DNA of 64,000 nt from the NCBI GenBank assembly GCA_029880545.1, contig JAOUOD010000010.1:1-64000 (forward strand), in the 5' to 3' direction. This document shows, one piece after another, positions 8,539 through 16,868 of the stretch. Every line of letters starts with the position of its first letter. Position 1 is the stretch's first letter. The position numbers and the translations under genes were made by a program. This DNA comes from Gammaproteobacteria bacterium (GTDB lineage Bacteria; Pseudomonadota; Gammaproteobacteria; Acidiferrobacterales; SZUA-150). The notes under the pieces are model-generated. The model saw only the letters and a program-made list of their open reading frames with translations, was not told the DNA's origin and made no database searches.

Positions 8539-9999
8539 CTATTTAATAAACTGAATCTGTGCGGCGAATATACGGAAGCCGTTGACCAGGTCAGGCGGGA
8601 TCAGCGCATTGACCCGGTCCGGATTCGCACCATCGCGCTCAATCACCAGATCCTTTTTGAATTGGTCAATATTTTCGACAAGACCCTTCTTCTCCCAGTC
8701 GCTGCGCGCCAGGGCGACAATAACCTCCTTGATGCGTGTCGGGGTGGTGATCGCCTGGCCCGGTGCAATGCGCGCACCATCGTCCGCCAGCTTGAAGCGC
8801 GGAAACTTGAGCGCCACGGTTGCGCGCAGGCTATAGCGCAGATACATGATGTTGCGCATGTCGGTGACATTGAGATAGCTGGTATCCGGCACGCCGGCCT
8901 TGGTCTGGGATGTGGTAATCAATCGCTGAATGCGACATACGCCGCCATCATCCACCACAAACGTGCTGATGCCATCGCGCAGGTGCAGATCCTGCTCGGG
9001 GTAGGTGTATCGGTCTGCCTCGGCCGGTGCCATTACACCAGGCAGTGCCAGCGATTGCCGCGGGCGGTTTGGATCCGCCTCGGTCGCAGTTGCATCCACC
9101 GCAGCCACTACGGCGGCCAACACATAGGGCGGCGTTGGCGAATCCTGGCCACCCAGAATGGTCACGTGCGGCGAGTTGCGGCTGTCGCCAAGCGTGGTGA
9201 TATCAGAATGCGTACCACCGGCAGCGGCAAACGCATGGCCCTCTATCATCTTCATCGGCCCCCAGCGGCTGCTCAGCTCGGTTTCCAGCACGGTCAGGTT
9301 GGCGGCGTCGGTGTACGGCATCACAATGGTGTGATATTGCGTGTCACCAATGGCGGCCAGTGCGGCAGTAATGTCCGGGTTATTGGCCCCGGCCACACCA
9401 TCAGCGATCACCGCACCCACGCCGGCGGGCAAGGTTTCGCCATCGTAGTAGTTCAGGCGCACATCAACATCATTGCCCGCCGCGCCCTTGTTGCGCGCGG
9501 TGAGTGTCACCACGCCCAGCGCAGAGGCGGCAGTAAACAGCAAGCTGGTGTCGGCATTCACGGCAGCGGCCACGGCGGTGGCGATTGCGGTCCCCGTGTC
9601 AGTGCTGGCCACGGCGGTTTTCACGCGCTGGCCGCCCACATACAAATTGATCGAGCCGGCGGCCGTGGCCGGGCCGGTGATGGTGATCGTCTTGGTGTGC
9701 GCAACACCGGCGCCATCATCATCCAGTGCCACCATGGTGGTCGGCGTGTAGGGATTGGCCTTTTTAAACGCGGCAATCATCGCCGCCAGCATGGAGCCAC
9801 GGCCGGCCTGGGTTTCGCCTTCCGCCGCACTCACGGTGCGGGTCGGCGTATTGGCAGCGACGGTGCCGGCGGCCAGGCGCTGACCAATGATCAGCGCGCG
9901 GTGCGGCATGGCCGGTGAGCCTTTAAGTGCGCGGCTGCTGTCTACCTCGACATACGAGCCCGGCACACGCAGATCAATCGGTATTTCATTAAAGTCCAT
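8539..9999 (-). CDS. Contractile tail sheath protein (Mu gpL-like)
   Basis: A 486-residue protein. The N-terminus IDLRVPGSYVEVDSSRALKG is the family start, followed by an Ala/Gly/Thr-rich central region and the conserved C-terminal part: YVLAAVVAAVDATATEADPNRP, DDGGVCRIQRLITT, YLNVTDMRNIMYLRYSLRA, and a C-terminal handshake strand. Sheath proteins form six-start helices around the tube and contract at infection, which makes this a myovirus. It is one of the firmest calls of the prophage. The gene is followed after 25 bases by the tube gene. Confidence 0.95.
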   Translation of the reverse strand: MDFNEIPIDLRVPGSYVEVDSSRALKGSPAMPHRALIIGQRLAAGTVAANTPTRTVSAAEGETQAGRGSMLAAMIAAFKKANPYTPTTMVALDDDGAGVAHTKTITITGPATAAGSINLYVGGQRVKTAVASTDTGTAIATAVAAAVNADTSLLFTAASALGVVTLTARNKGAAGNDVDVRLNYYDGETLPAGVGAVIADGVAGANNPDITAALAAIGDTQYHTIVMPYTDAANLTVLETELSSRWGPMKMIEGHAFAAAGGTHSDITTLGDSRNSPHVTILGGQDSPTPPYVLAAVVAAVDATATEADPNRPRQSLALPGVMAPAEADRYTYPEQDLHLRDGISTFVVDDGGVCRIQRLITTSQTKAGVPDTSYLNVTDMRNIMYLRYSLRATVALKFPRFKLADDGARIAPGQAITTPTRIKEVIVALARSDWEKKGLVENIDQFKKDLVIERDGANPDRVNALIPPDLVNGFRIFAAQIQFIK

Positions 10000-10025
10000 G
10001 ATTGTTTCCTCGGTCTGTTACCTGG

Positions 10026-10250
10026 TTACTTGTTGCCCTTGGGCTCCTGCCTGCTGGCGGGTGCCAGTGTTGGCTTTTCTTCCACGGCCACCATCACCAC
10101 GTCACCGGCGCGCAGTCGGCGCTGCCAGTGCGGTGAGTTGGCTACCACCTTGCCCTTGGCAGGCAGCGGTGCCTTGTTTGCGTCATCCGGATCCGGCACA
10201 CGCAAATCCTTGCGCGCGGGCTTGATATGCAGGGTCTTGGTCTCGGTCAT
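10026..10250 (-). CDS. DUF2635 family small phage protein (Mu gp38-like position)
   Basis: Seventy-four residues with the DUF2635 signature: LHIKPARKDLRVPDPD at the N-terminus, PLPAKGKVV, then a PHWQRRLRAGDVVMV block. These proteins occur just before the sheath gene in Mu-like phages, exactly as here. The function is not established; a role at the tail-terminator/sheath junction is suggested only by position. It is one base from the preceding gene's stop. Confidence 0.85.
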   Translation of the reverse strand: MTETKTLHIKPARKDLRVPDPDDANKAPLPAKGKVVANSPHWQRRLRAGDVVMVAVEEKPTLAPASRQEPKGNK

Positions 10251-10251
10251 G

Positions 10252-10770
10252 TTATTGCTCCAGTGTCACCGTATCGGTGGCGTCGTTGTCATCGCCGGTC
10301 GGTGGCAGGTTGTAGTCAGCATTAAAAGTGATAAACGGTGACAGGTTGGCATTGACTGAATCCGCTGACAGGTCAACCGGTGCCAGCTCCAGCACCGCGC
10401 CGCACCAGGCCCAGGGGTGTTCGAGCTGGCGGGAGTTTTTCCACTCCACCAGCTCAATACCTATGCCGGAAACACTGGCAACAAATTGCTGCACCTGGTC
10501 AATAAATGACAGTTCCAGCTCTTCAATCGCGGATCCACCGCTCGCTTCGCTCACCACACCCTGGAAAGTCAGCATCACGCGGACCGGGTGCAGGTTGTCA
10601 CTGATCGCGGCGCGTGGTGCGCTCAATATCATGGTGACAATGCCGGCCTTCTGGTCTGCATCGTTGTATTGATCTATATGCTGGTAGTCGCGCGTCACCT
10701 TTCGGCCGGCAAACACCTGCTGCAGGATAATGAATAGCGGGTTGCCGATGAGTGTGTTGATTGCACTCAT
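10252..10770 (-). CDS. Neck/tail-completion protein in the Mu gp37 position
   Basis: A 172-residue protein: an N-terminal segment NTLIGNPLFIILQQVFAGRKVTRDYQ, a DNLHPVRVMLTFQGVV strand region and a C-terminal acidic tail. I do not recognise a precise family. It occupies the slot of Mu gp37, between the gp10-like gene and DUF2635/sheath, so a tail terminator role is plausible but inferred. It overlaps its upstream neighbour by 4 bases. Confidence 0.7.
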   Translation of the reverse strand: MSAINTLIGNPLFIILQQVFAGRKVTRDYQHIDQYNDADQKAGIVTMILSAPRAAISDNLHPVRVMLTFQGVVSEASGGSAIEELELSFIDQVQQFVASVSGIGIELVEWKNSRQLEHPWAWCGAVLELAPVDLSADSVNANLSPFITFNADYNLPPTGDDNDATDTVTLEQ

Positions 10771-11270
10771 GCCAGCCCCAGTTCGCGCAGACCGCGCGCG
10801 GCGGCTTTACGCATGAGCACCGGACCGCGGCGCCGCAAAAATTGGTGGGTGGGATCCACAAACGGCTGCGCCGGCGTGCCCTCCTCCTGGATCTTGCGCT
10901 GGATCAAAAAGGCCAGCTCATCCTCATCGTCCACGTCCGGCGATTCCGGCGTGATCCCTTTCACTGATATCCAGTCCTTGAGCGTCTGAATACTTGGCAC
11001 GCCACCCGGGCCGGTGCCCTCATCCACCATCGGCGCATAGTCCACAGCCGGGCCGATAAAAACAGCAAACTGGCCGCGCGGCTGGGATCGCATGGAGTTC
11101 ACCATGGTGCCTTCCGCCATGGAGCCGCGGGCATTGCGTTTCATCTCGCGCGCACCCTCGGCGCCGACGCGACCGATACCACGTTGCATGTGCTTGGCCA
11201 TTACGCCAGGCGCCAGCTTTAAGGCCTGCTCTACCCGCCGCGATGTGACCTTGATGCTCAGGTTTATCAT
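10767..11270 (-). CDS. HK97 gp10-like / virion morphogenesis neck protein
   Basis: A 167-residue basic protein with a long N-terminal helix (VTSRRVEQALKLAPGVMAKH), an EGAREMKRNAR segment, the GPAVDYAPMVDEGTGPGG turn and a C-terminal QPFVDPTHQFLRRRG motif. This order (helix, YAxxVxxGT turn, PaxPfxxP motif) is typical of HK97 gp10-like and Mu gpG-like proteins that attach tails to heads. Overlaps of 4 bases on both sides tie it to the neck gene block. Confidence 0.78.
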   Translation of the reverse strand: MINLSIKVTSRRVEQALKLAPGVMAKHMQRGIGRVGAEGAREMKRNARGSMAEGTMVNSMRSQPRGQFAVFIGPAVDYAPMVDEGTGPGGVPSIQTLKDWISVKGITPESPDVDDEDELAFLIQRKIQEEGTPAQPFVDPTHQFLRRRGPVLMRKAAARGLRELGLA

Positions 11271-11908
11271 GCTGCCAACCTCTCAAAGTCTTGCATCATG
11301 ACCTGCCATATTGCCGAGGCCGTGCCGTTGCGGGGTTGGCTCACGCCGTCTTTCAGCTTGTAGGCCTTGGTCACGCCGCGCATGGCCAGCTCACGCATGG
11401 CCTCGGCCTGGGCGCGCAACAACAGCAGTGCGCGCTCGGTATCCGGCACCGTGGTGTTGGCGGCCAGGTCATCAATCACGTGCGCGATGCGATAAGTGAA
11501 GGGGTACGTGCTGCCCAGGAGAGAAATCTGCTGAGCAGTGGGTGCCGGTACCAGGTGCAGCTGCTTGCCGTTGACGCCGCCGGCAATCACGGTGGCATGC
11601 GGCAAGCGCTTCGGGTAGTTGGCTTCCCAGGGCATCATGCGGCGGCGCACATCCTCGCCCCACTCGCACACCTGGAAACCACCAAAGCCCGCCGGCAAAT
11701 CATAATCGGCCACGCCGGCCTGCAGCGTGACTGTGCTGGTAATTATGCGCGGGCGAAGGCGGCCAAGATCAATAGCGGCCAGGTTCAGCAGCCGTGCCAT
11801 TGCATTGTCCACTGCTTCCAGCCCAGTGCGATCAAATGCATTGGCCGCATCATGCAGCGACTGCTTGAGATCCGCGACCAGGTCGGCCTTGCTCATGGTG
11901 CCGGGCAT
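11267..11908 (-). CDS. Head-tail connector / adaptor-like protein
   Basis: A 213-residue mostly helical protein with the sequence AMARLLNLAAIDLGRLRPR and a central beta hairpin region (TSTVTLQAGVADYDLP). This resembles phage adaptor proteins (P22 gp4 or gp6-like) that sit under the portal. The start at 11908 is preceded by GAGGGG at good spacing. The family match is by general pattern, so the connector call rests partly on its place between lysis genes and neck genes. Confidence 0.65.
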   Translation of the reverse strand: MPGTMSKADLVADLKQSLHDAANAFDRTGLEAVDNAMARLLNLAAIDLGRLRPRIITSTVTLQAGVADYDLPAGFGGFQVCEWGEDVRRRMMPWEANYPKRLPHATVIAGGVNGKQLHLVPAPTAQQISLLGSTYPFTYRIAHVIDDLAANTTVPDTERALLLLRAQAEAMRELAMRGVTKAYKLKDGVSQPRNGTASAIWQVMMQDFERLAA

Positions 11909-12261
11909 CAGAATTCCCCTCGCCGCTTCACCTGCACCTGCACCTCAATGCCCAGCCGGCGCAAAATAAACCGCGCGCTCAGGTTCATCGAAGCAAGGGA
12001 GAGCGAGCCCAGTGCACCAATCATCATGCTCTTGGCAATCAGCTCATGCACGGTGATGGTGATAAAACCCATCATCGAGCTGGTTGCAAAAAACAGGATG
12101 CCAAACACCACGCCGATGAGTGTATACGCAACCACAAAGCTGGAGCGCGCCGGCTCACCACGCAGAATGTGATGCCCGGCAATCGCGCAACCACCCAGGC
12201 CACCGCTGATGGCAGCGATGGCATAGATGATCCAGGTGGCGTATTCGGTCAGGCGCTCCAT
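11908..12261 (-). CDS. Phage membrane protein, holin candidate 1
   Basis: A 117-residue protein with three hydrophobic segments: about 10-30 (WIIYAIAAISGGLGGCAIAG), 43-63 (VVAYTLIGVVFGILFF) and 78-95 (MMIGALGSLSLASM). It ends in a basic tail (RRLGIEVQVQVKRRGEF). Size, topology and position beside the Rz/Rz1 pair make it a holin or antiholin candidate. There is no specific family motif. A second small membrane protein lies on the other side of Rz/Rz1, so one may be the holin and the other its modulator. Confidence 0.65.
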   Translation of the reverse strand: MERLTEYATWIIYAIAAISGGLGGCAIAGHHILRGEPARSSFVVAYTLIGVVFGILFFATSSMMGFITITVHELIAKSMMIGALGSLSLASMNLSARFILRRLGIEVQVQVKRRGEF

Positions 12262-12265
12262 CGCA

Positions 12266-12739
12266 TCAGCCTATTGGCAGCCGGGTGATGGCGGGTCGCC
12301 ACGCAGTGCCTCGAATTGACAGTTGGCCTGAATAATAGAGGCGTCTTGCCGTATCGAGCGCTCCCACAAGCAGCGATTGGTGTGGCATTGCAACATCGGA
12401 CGCGCCACTGATTTTGTCAGCGCCGGGTTGATCTCCCGCTCCTTGTAGGTGGTGCACGCCGCCAAGTTCAACAACGACAGACTCAGGCATAGCCACATCA
12501 GCACACTTGCCAGGATCGGGTGCCTCACGTATTCGAATAATCTTGGTTGTAGTAGTCTCTGCACGTTTCACCTCCGCAGTGGCCAGCCGATTGGCCGCCA
12601 TGGCATCCTCTTCGGCTTGTTTCGCAGCTGCCGCCTGCACAGCTTCGCGCTCAGCATCGGCGCCCATCTCGTACATCTGCCAATGGCTCGCCATCAATGA
12701 CAATGCGATGGCCACAATGGCCCACAGTTTCATGGTCAT
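12266..12739 (-). CDS. Rz-like inner-membrane spanin
   Basis: A 157-residue protein: an N-terminal membrane anchor (MKLWAIVAIALSLMASHW) followed by an Ala/Glu/Lys-rich periplasmic coiled coil (about 28-70). This is the Rz layout. A second gene, with a lipoprotein signal, is nested inside it in another frame, as in lambda Rz/Rz1. Spanins fuse the inner and outer membranes in the last step of lysis of Gram-negative hosts. It overlaps the upstream membrane protein gene by 4 bases. Confidence 0.82.
   Translation of the reverse strand: MTMKLWAIVAIALSLMASHWQMYEMGADAEREAVQAAAAKQAEEDAMAANRLATAEVKRAETTTTKIIRIREAPDPGKCADVAMPESVVVELGGVHHLQGAGDQPGADKISGASDVAMPHQSLLVGALDTARRLYYSGQLSIRGTAWRPAITRLPIG
12271..12564 (-). 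CDS. Rz1-like outer-membrane spanin lipoprotein, nested in Rz
   Basis: The 97-residue frame lies wholly inside the Rz-like gene in a different frame. After a hydrophobic stretch (ILASVLMWLCLSLSLLN) it has a clear lipobox LAAC; the Cys is about residue 37. The n-region is long, so an internal start is possible. The mature part is short with several Cys. The nested Rz/Rz1 gene architecture is well known in tailed phages, which makes coding use of this frame likely despite the overlap. Confidence 0.75.
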   Translation of the reverse strand: MQRLLQPRLFEYVRHPILASVLMWLCLSLSLLNLAACTTYKEREINPALTKSVARPMLQCHTNRCLWERSIRQDASIIQANCQFEALRGDPPSPGCQ

Positions 12740-13074
12740 GCTGTTTGCTCCTTTCGTTTACCCTTTAGCACCGCGGCCACACGTGGCCACCGCAATGCAA
12801 TCAGATCAAGCGTGTGCGGATGCACCCAGCTGCAGGCCGGGCCCACGATCATCGCCGGGATCCACCAGGGCACCGTGCTGGTACCTGGCCACAAGGCGAT
12901 CGCCGCCGCGCAGGAAACAGCAAGCGAAGCAAAGTAAATCCAGCCCGGGTTGTACTCACTGGCAAACAATCGAATGCCGCGCTTGATCGTCTCGGTACCA
13001 AAAAACACCGCCAGCACCAGCCAGGCCAGTGCGATCCATTCAGTTTGCGGCAGTATGTTTTGCAGGTCTGGCAT
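12736..13074 (-). CDS. Phage membrane protein, holin candidate 2
   Basis: A 112-residue protein with an N-terminal hydrophobic helix (WIALAWLVLAVFFGTETI), a second at about 45-62 (WIYFASLAVSCAAAIAL) and a third at about 70-85 (WWIPAMIVGPACSWV). The C-terminus is basic (KGKRKEQTA). The gene lies between endolysin and Rz and overlaps Rz by 4 bases, so a holin role is likely. No conserved family is recognised. Confidence 0.65.
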   Translation of the reverse strand: MPDLQNILPQTEWIALAWLVLAVFFGTETIKRGIRLFASEYNPGWIYFASLAVSCAAAIALWPGTSTVPWWIPAMIVGPACSWVHPHTLDLIALRWPRVAAVLKGKRKEQTA

Positions 13075-13084
13075 GGTGATCTCT

Positions 13085-13636
13085 CTATGAGTAGGCGCGT
13101 TTTAGCCAGCCATTTTTGAATTTGGCGAGCCGCGGTTTAGTTACTACAAGCAATCGATAAAATGCGGCGGCCTCACTACGAATGGCCGGCAATAACTCGT
13201 TAGGGTATGAGCCATTGATTGCCGCCAAGCTGTTCGGGCCCAGCTTGCCATCATCAGGCGTCGGTCGGTGCACGGCATGACAGGCGCGCTGCACAATCTT
13301 GTGCGCCTGGTGTGCACCCATGTTGACCGCCATATCAAAAATCTTTGTTGCCACTTCCTGGTCATTGATTAACTCGTACTCATACCGATTCCACCACTGC
13401 AGCCGATAAAGATTTTCCGCATCGGATTGACTCATGGCGCGGATATCGCTGGCATCCACATCACCATCGTGATCAAGATCACCATCCAGGTAACCATCTC
13501 CATCCAGGTCACCCAGTGTGCGCAACCATCGCAGGCTCACGCCGTAATTGGTTGCGCCACCAGGATCGGCTGGATCATCCACAAAACCGCCCTCATGCTT
13601 GAGAACGGTCAGGATGGCTGCATCGAAGCTGCTCAT
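13085..13636 (-). CDS. Endolysin, glycoside hydrolase family 108 with EF-hand-like insert
   Basis: The 183-residue protein begins with the GH108 catalytic signature KHEGGFVDDPADPGGATNYG; the Glu of HEGG is the expected catalytic acid. It continues with ENLYRLQWWNRY and a C-terminal peptidoglycan-binding domain (MAVNMGAHQAHKIVQRA, then DGKLGPNSLAAIN). Between about residues 42 and 66 is a Asp/Gly-rich stretch with DLDGDGYLDGD and DHDGDVDASDI, which reads as calcium-binding EF-hand/dockerin-like loops. The enzyme should cut peptidoglycan as N-acetylmuramidase; calcium dependence is inferred. Lysis genes follow immediately downstream. Confidence 0.92.
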   Translation of the reverse strand: MSSFDAAILTVLKHEGGFVDDPADPGGATNYGVSLRWLRTLGDLDGDGYLDGDLDHDGDVDASDIRAMSQSDAENLYRLQWWNRYEYELINDQEVATKIFDMAVNMGAHQAHKIVQRACHAVHRPTPDDGKLGPNSLAAINGSYPNELLPAIRSEAAAFYRLLVVTKPRLAKFKNGWLKRAYS

Positions 13637-13644
13637 ATCAGCAC

Positions 13645-14151
13645 CTAGTTGCGCGCGTCGATCTCAGTGTTGATGGCATCGAGCAGCTGCGGTTCGTCAG
13701 CATGTGTTTCGCTGAGCTCAATCAGCTCCTCATCAGACTTGTCTTTCAGGGACGCGATAAAAGTCTCCACGTCTGACCCGCCGCCGGTGCCGGCATCTGC
13801 CTCCTCGGTTGCGCGCAGCAACTCTTCGGCTGCAATGGCTTCCATCACACCCTTGCGGGTGTTGCCGTCCTGCTCGGCAGACTTGAGCGCTGCCAGGTCA
13901 TCATCGCTGATCACCGGCTTGCCGTTTTCATCGCGCGCCTGGATGGCGGCCGCAATGTCTTTGATGTTGCCATCAAGCAGCTCCAGCACCGGGCTGGGCG
14001 CAGCGTCTTCGGCGGGTTTCTCAGGGGCTTGATAACCCGGCTGGCCGTGCAGATGGTTTTGCTCTACCTCGCGGGTCTTGCCCGGGAATACAGTGACAGG
14101 GCCAACAGAGATAGGCTTGTCTGTCTTATTGGTAAATGAAACTTTTGGCAT
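13645..14151 (-). CDS. Acidic phage protein of unknown function after capsid gene
   Basis: A 168-residue strongly acidic protein. The N-terminal 40 residues form a small beta-type unit (VSFTNKTDKPISVGPVTVFPGK). After a Pro-rich linker comes a helical, Glu/Asp/Ala-rich C-terminal part. I do not recognise the family. Position between capsid and lysis genes suggests a head-decoration, head-completion or assembly protein, but nothing in the sequence proves it. The ATG is preceded by GGAG at proper spacing. Confidence 0.7.
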   Translation of the reverse strand: MPKVSFTNKTDKPISVGPVTVFPGKTREVEQNHLHGQPGYQAPEKPAEDAAPSPVLELLDGNIKDIAAAIQARDENGKPVISDDDLAALKSAEQDGNTRKGVMEAIAAEELLRATEEADAGTGGGSDVETFIASLKDKSDEELIELSETHADEPQLLDAINTEIDARN

Positions 14152-14170
14152 CGTCTTCTCCTTGCAAGTG

Positions 14171-14198
14171 GGCGCGCTACCGTTTCCAGTAGCGCGCC
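14171..14198. other. Perfect 10-bp inverted repeat between capsid and next gene
   Basis: GGCGCGCTAC (14171-14180) pairs with GTAGCGCGCC (14189-14198) around an 8-base loop, in the 65-bp gap after the capsid fusion stop. There is no T run on either strand, so it is not a typical intrinsic terminator. It may protect the 3' end of capsid mRNA or lower expression of the downstream genes relative to capsid. Confidence 0.7.
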
Positions 14199-14215
14199 GA
14201 TCATTGCGTTATGAC

Positions 14216-16816
14216 TTAAACCGCAGCGCGGGCCGTTACCGAGTAGGCGATCAGCGAAGTCAGGTGGCCGCGGATAGGCGTCGGCACTTTCATGGCGCTG
14301 AATTCAGTGCCATACGCCTGTTTCTGACCGGTGGCATAACCATTAGCATCGGTTACCTCGAAGGGCTGGCCGGTGACAAATGGCTTGGCCACGGTGTAGG
14401 TCATCACATTGCGCTGGCCGATAATGGCGCGCTCTTCGCCCAGGTCCACGCTCGGCGCATTGGTAGAAAATGCACCCACACCCTTGACGGTGGCCAGGTC
14501 GCCCTGGCTGGTGGTATCGGTACCGTTGCGCTTGCTGTCGGCCTCAAAGTTGTTGGCGTTGGTCACGCTGTTATTGAGCGTGTAGCTCATCAGCATGAAA
14601 TCCGGCACCACAAACCGATCCTGTGCCATCAATGTTTTGCGATCACCAAAGGCGCGCAGCAAACCATTGAGGTGCAAGCCGATATCAGAGCCAGGATCGT
14701 CCATGTCAAAGAATTCGACATTGGTTGAGTAGCTGTAGCTGATATCATCCACGCCGGCGGCGTTAGGTGGTGTGGCAGGCGTACCAGATTCATCTACAAA
14801 CTGCACATAGCCCAGGTTGTAGTTGATGATGCTGTAATACGTGCCCGGTGCCTGGGTGCCGCTGCCGTCATACTCGGCAATCGCCGCACCATTGAGCCGC
14901 ACAACAATCGGATTTTCGAGGGCGCCGACCGCTGTGCCTTTCAGGTCGCGCTGCTGGTGTGGCCGCACGATCGGGAAGTTGGCAGTTTTCACAATGCTCT
15001 TGGCACCGGTCAGCTGCGCATCCAGGCCTTCATTGGCCACCGCGGTGGCGCTGTAGGCATCCGCGCTGCGCTGCAGCTCGTTGCAAATGCGGCGCACAAT
15101 CAGCTCGCGCATGAATCGGGCATTGCTGGCCACGTTGCGGCCGTAAGCATCCCAGTTGATCGCGCTGGCACGGGTAAAGTGCATTACCTCTTCCGAGATA
15201 ATAAAGCCGAGCTTCATGGGCACGATGTACGCGGTATCCATGGCCTGCTGTACTGACGCGCGTCGAATCGGCTGGCCTTCATACACGACGCCATTGTTGA
15301 GAATGGCGGAGCCATCACGTGTTTCATACGGGATCTCGGTGGTGGCTTGTGCGCTTGGGTCAGTCAGCGTCTGCAACAGTTCCAGCACGCGCAGATCGCT
15401 GAGCGCTTCCATGATCACGGTGCGCTGGAAACCGATCGGCAGCTGGGTATCGCCGATGCCGGTACTGCCAGCGGCAAACTGCTTGGCTTCATGCGCCAGG
15501 CGCACCGCATGGATGCGGTCAAACTCGGCCAGCACCATGCCGATCATGGGGTGTTGCTTGCTTGGGTCTTCGGCCAGCACCAGCTTGCGAGCGGCATGCT
15601 GGGAGGTGCCGCGCAGGCCCCTGTTGATCTCTTCCTGCAACTTCATCACCGAGTTGCGCTCATCAACCGTGATGTGCATGGATCCGGCCGGACCGGCATA
15701 GCCCATGCTGCTGAGCTTGGTGGCGGCCACCATCTTGTTGCCCAGGGCAATCTGGTGCTCAGCCAGCTTGGTCACCTGCTCGGCGGTCATGTTGGCGGTG
15801 ATCATGTCAGCGGCTGAGAGCAGCGCCTTGCGATCATCTTCAGACAGCTGCTTGAGGCCTTCGGCCTCTTCGATAGCGTCACTGAATTGCTTGACGTTGG
15901 CATCCAGGCTCTCGGCCAGCTTCTTGACCTCTGCCTTTGCCTTGGCATCACGCTCATCCAGCAGCTTGTTGAGATCGTCAGCGGTAACACCGGCAGTGGG
16001 CGCTGGAATGTTCAGGCTGGAAAAATCCAGCTTGATGGCATCGTTGCCGGCCTTGCCGGCCTCGGCCAGCTGCTTGGCGGATTCAACAAAGGCATCAATC
16101 ACGGCGCCGATGGCGTCATCGTTTTCGCCCAGTGTTTTGCCCGCCACTTCCAGCTGGGCCACGTAGGCCGCAATTTGCTTTTCAGACAGGCCCTGCTCAG
16201 ATAGCTGCTTACGCAGCCGATCGATATGTTTTTTCATTTCTTGCTCCAGTTCTTCGGCAAGCATGTACGCCACGCGGTCGCTGACCAGCGCGGGCAGTTC
16301 ATCCTTGTCATGGGATAGGGTTACGGGGTCGAGGCCTTTCACGCGCGGGCGAATGGTCAGGCCGGCGCCAAACAGCAGCGGGCCATGCTCTTTTTGCGTT
16401 TCCGGGTGCAAGTAGTTATCCGTGAAGTCTATCGACAGGTAACGAAAGCCGCGCTTTTTCACAGCATCAATACCAAACTCGGTAAACTCCACCTCCGCGC
16501 GCAGTTTCTGCCCATCCATAAACAGCTTGCGGACAGTTGCCGCCGCGCCATCGCTGGGTGAGTGAGCCACATCAATGAAAATCTCCTGGCCATAGGTGTT
16601 GGCCTTGAAATTCTCAATGAAACTCTCAAACATTTTGCGCGTGAGCTTTACGGTTCCATAGAATGGATCCTTAAACTGCATCACCCGGGCCAGGTTCACG
16701 GTGGTGACCGTGTTGCCATTGTCAAAGCGCCGCGCGTCCACGCGATCCGAGTACAGCCGTATCGCGCCATCCAGCGCCGGTGCCTCAAATGTCATCCGCC
16801 TTGGTTTCAGTGCCAT
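14216..16816 (-). CDS. Protease-scaffold-major capsid fusion protein
   Basis: An 866-residue protein joining three functions that are usually separate. Residues about 1-190 match Mu gpI-type prohead protease (FIDVAHSPSDG with the likely catalytic His, and RYLSIDF with the likely Ser). Residues about 200-390 are Glu/Lys/Ala-rich helix like a scaffold. The remainder is a Mu gpT-like/HK97-fold major capsid protein (FQRTVIMEALSDLRVLELL, IPYETRDGS, ASNARFMRELIVRRICNEL). An upstream in-frame ATG at 16849 would add 11 residues, but it lies within a terminator-like hairpin. The ATG at 16816 has GGAG at good spacing and is preferred. Self-cleavage to release the capsid is expected but inferred. Confidence 0.9.
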   Translation of the reverse strand: MALKPRRMTFEAPALDGAIRLYSDRVDARRFDNGNTVTTVNLARVMQFKDPFYGTVKLTRKMFESFIENFKANTYGQEIFIDVAHSPSDGAAATVRKLFMDGQKLRAEVEFTEFGIDAVKKRGFRYLSIDFTDNYLHPETQKEHGPLLFGAGLTIRPRVKGLDPVTLSHDKDELPALVSDRVAYMLAEELEQEMKKHIDRLRKQLSEQGLSEKQIAAYVAQLEVAGKTLGENDDAIGAVIDAFVESAKQLAEAGKAGNDAIKLDFSSLNIPAPTAGVTADDLNKLLDERDAKAKAEVKKLAESLDANVKQFSDAIEEAEGLKQLSEDDRKALLSAADMITANMTAEQVTKLAEHQIALGNKMVAATKLSSMGYAGPAGSMHITVDERNSVMKLQEEINRGLRGTSQHAARKLVLAEDPSKQHPMIGMVLAEFDRIHAVRLAHEAKQFAAGSTGIGDTQLPIGFQRTVIMEALSDLRVLELLQTLTDPSAQATTEIPYETRDGSAILNNGVVYEGQPIRRASVQQAMDTAYIVPMKLGFIISEEVMHFTRASAINWDAYGRNVASNARFMRELIVRRICNELQRSADAYSATAVANEGLDAQLTGAKSIVKTANFPIVRPHQQRDLKGTAVGALENPIVVRLNGAAIAEYDGSGTQAPGTYYSIINYNLGYVQFVDESGTPATPPNAAGVDDISYSYSTNVEFFDMDDPGSDIGLHLNGLLRAFGDRKTLMAQDRFVVPDFMLMSYTLNNSVTNANNFEADSKRNGTDTTSQGDLATVKGVGAFSTNAPSVDLGEERAIIGQRNVMTYTVAKPFVTGQPFEVTDANGYATGQKQAYGTEFSAMKVPTPIRGHLTSLIAYSVTARAAV

Positions 16817-16826
16817 CTCAATCTCC

Positions 16827-16868
16827 ACAAAAAAGCCGAGCCACCGCATCCACGGTATTGCTCGGCTT
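16827..16868 (-). terminator. Intrinsic terminator-like hairpin just before the capsid gene
   Basis: AAGCCGAGC (16833-16841) pairs with GCTCGGCTT (16860-16868), and on the minus strand the stem is followed by a run of six T. It lies immediately upstream of the capsid start at 16816. Transcripts arriving from above, including from the candidate promoter element at 16961-16990, must pass it to express capsid. It may be an attenuator needing antitermination. Confidence 0.7.

Noticed and set aside
8662-9918. Long plus-strand open frame (418 codons) opposite the tail sheath gene
   Set aside because: It is a shadow of the GC-rich sheath gene: composition is His/Gly/Arg-rich, with no family motif and no ribosome site, while the minus strand encodes a certain sheath protein.
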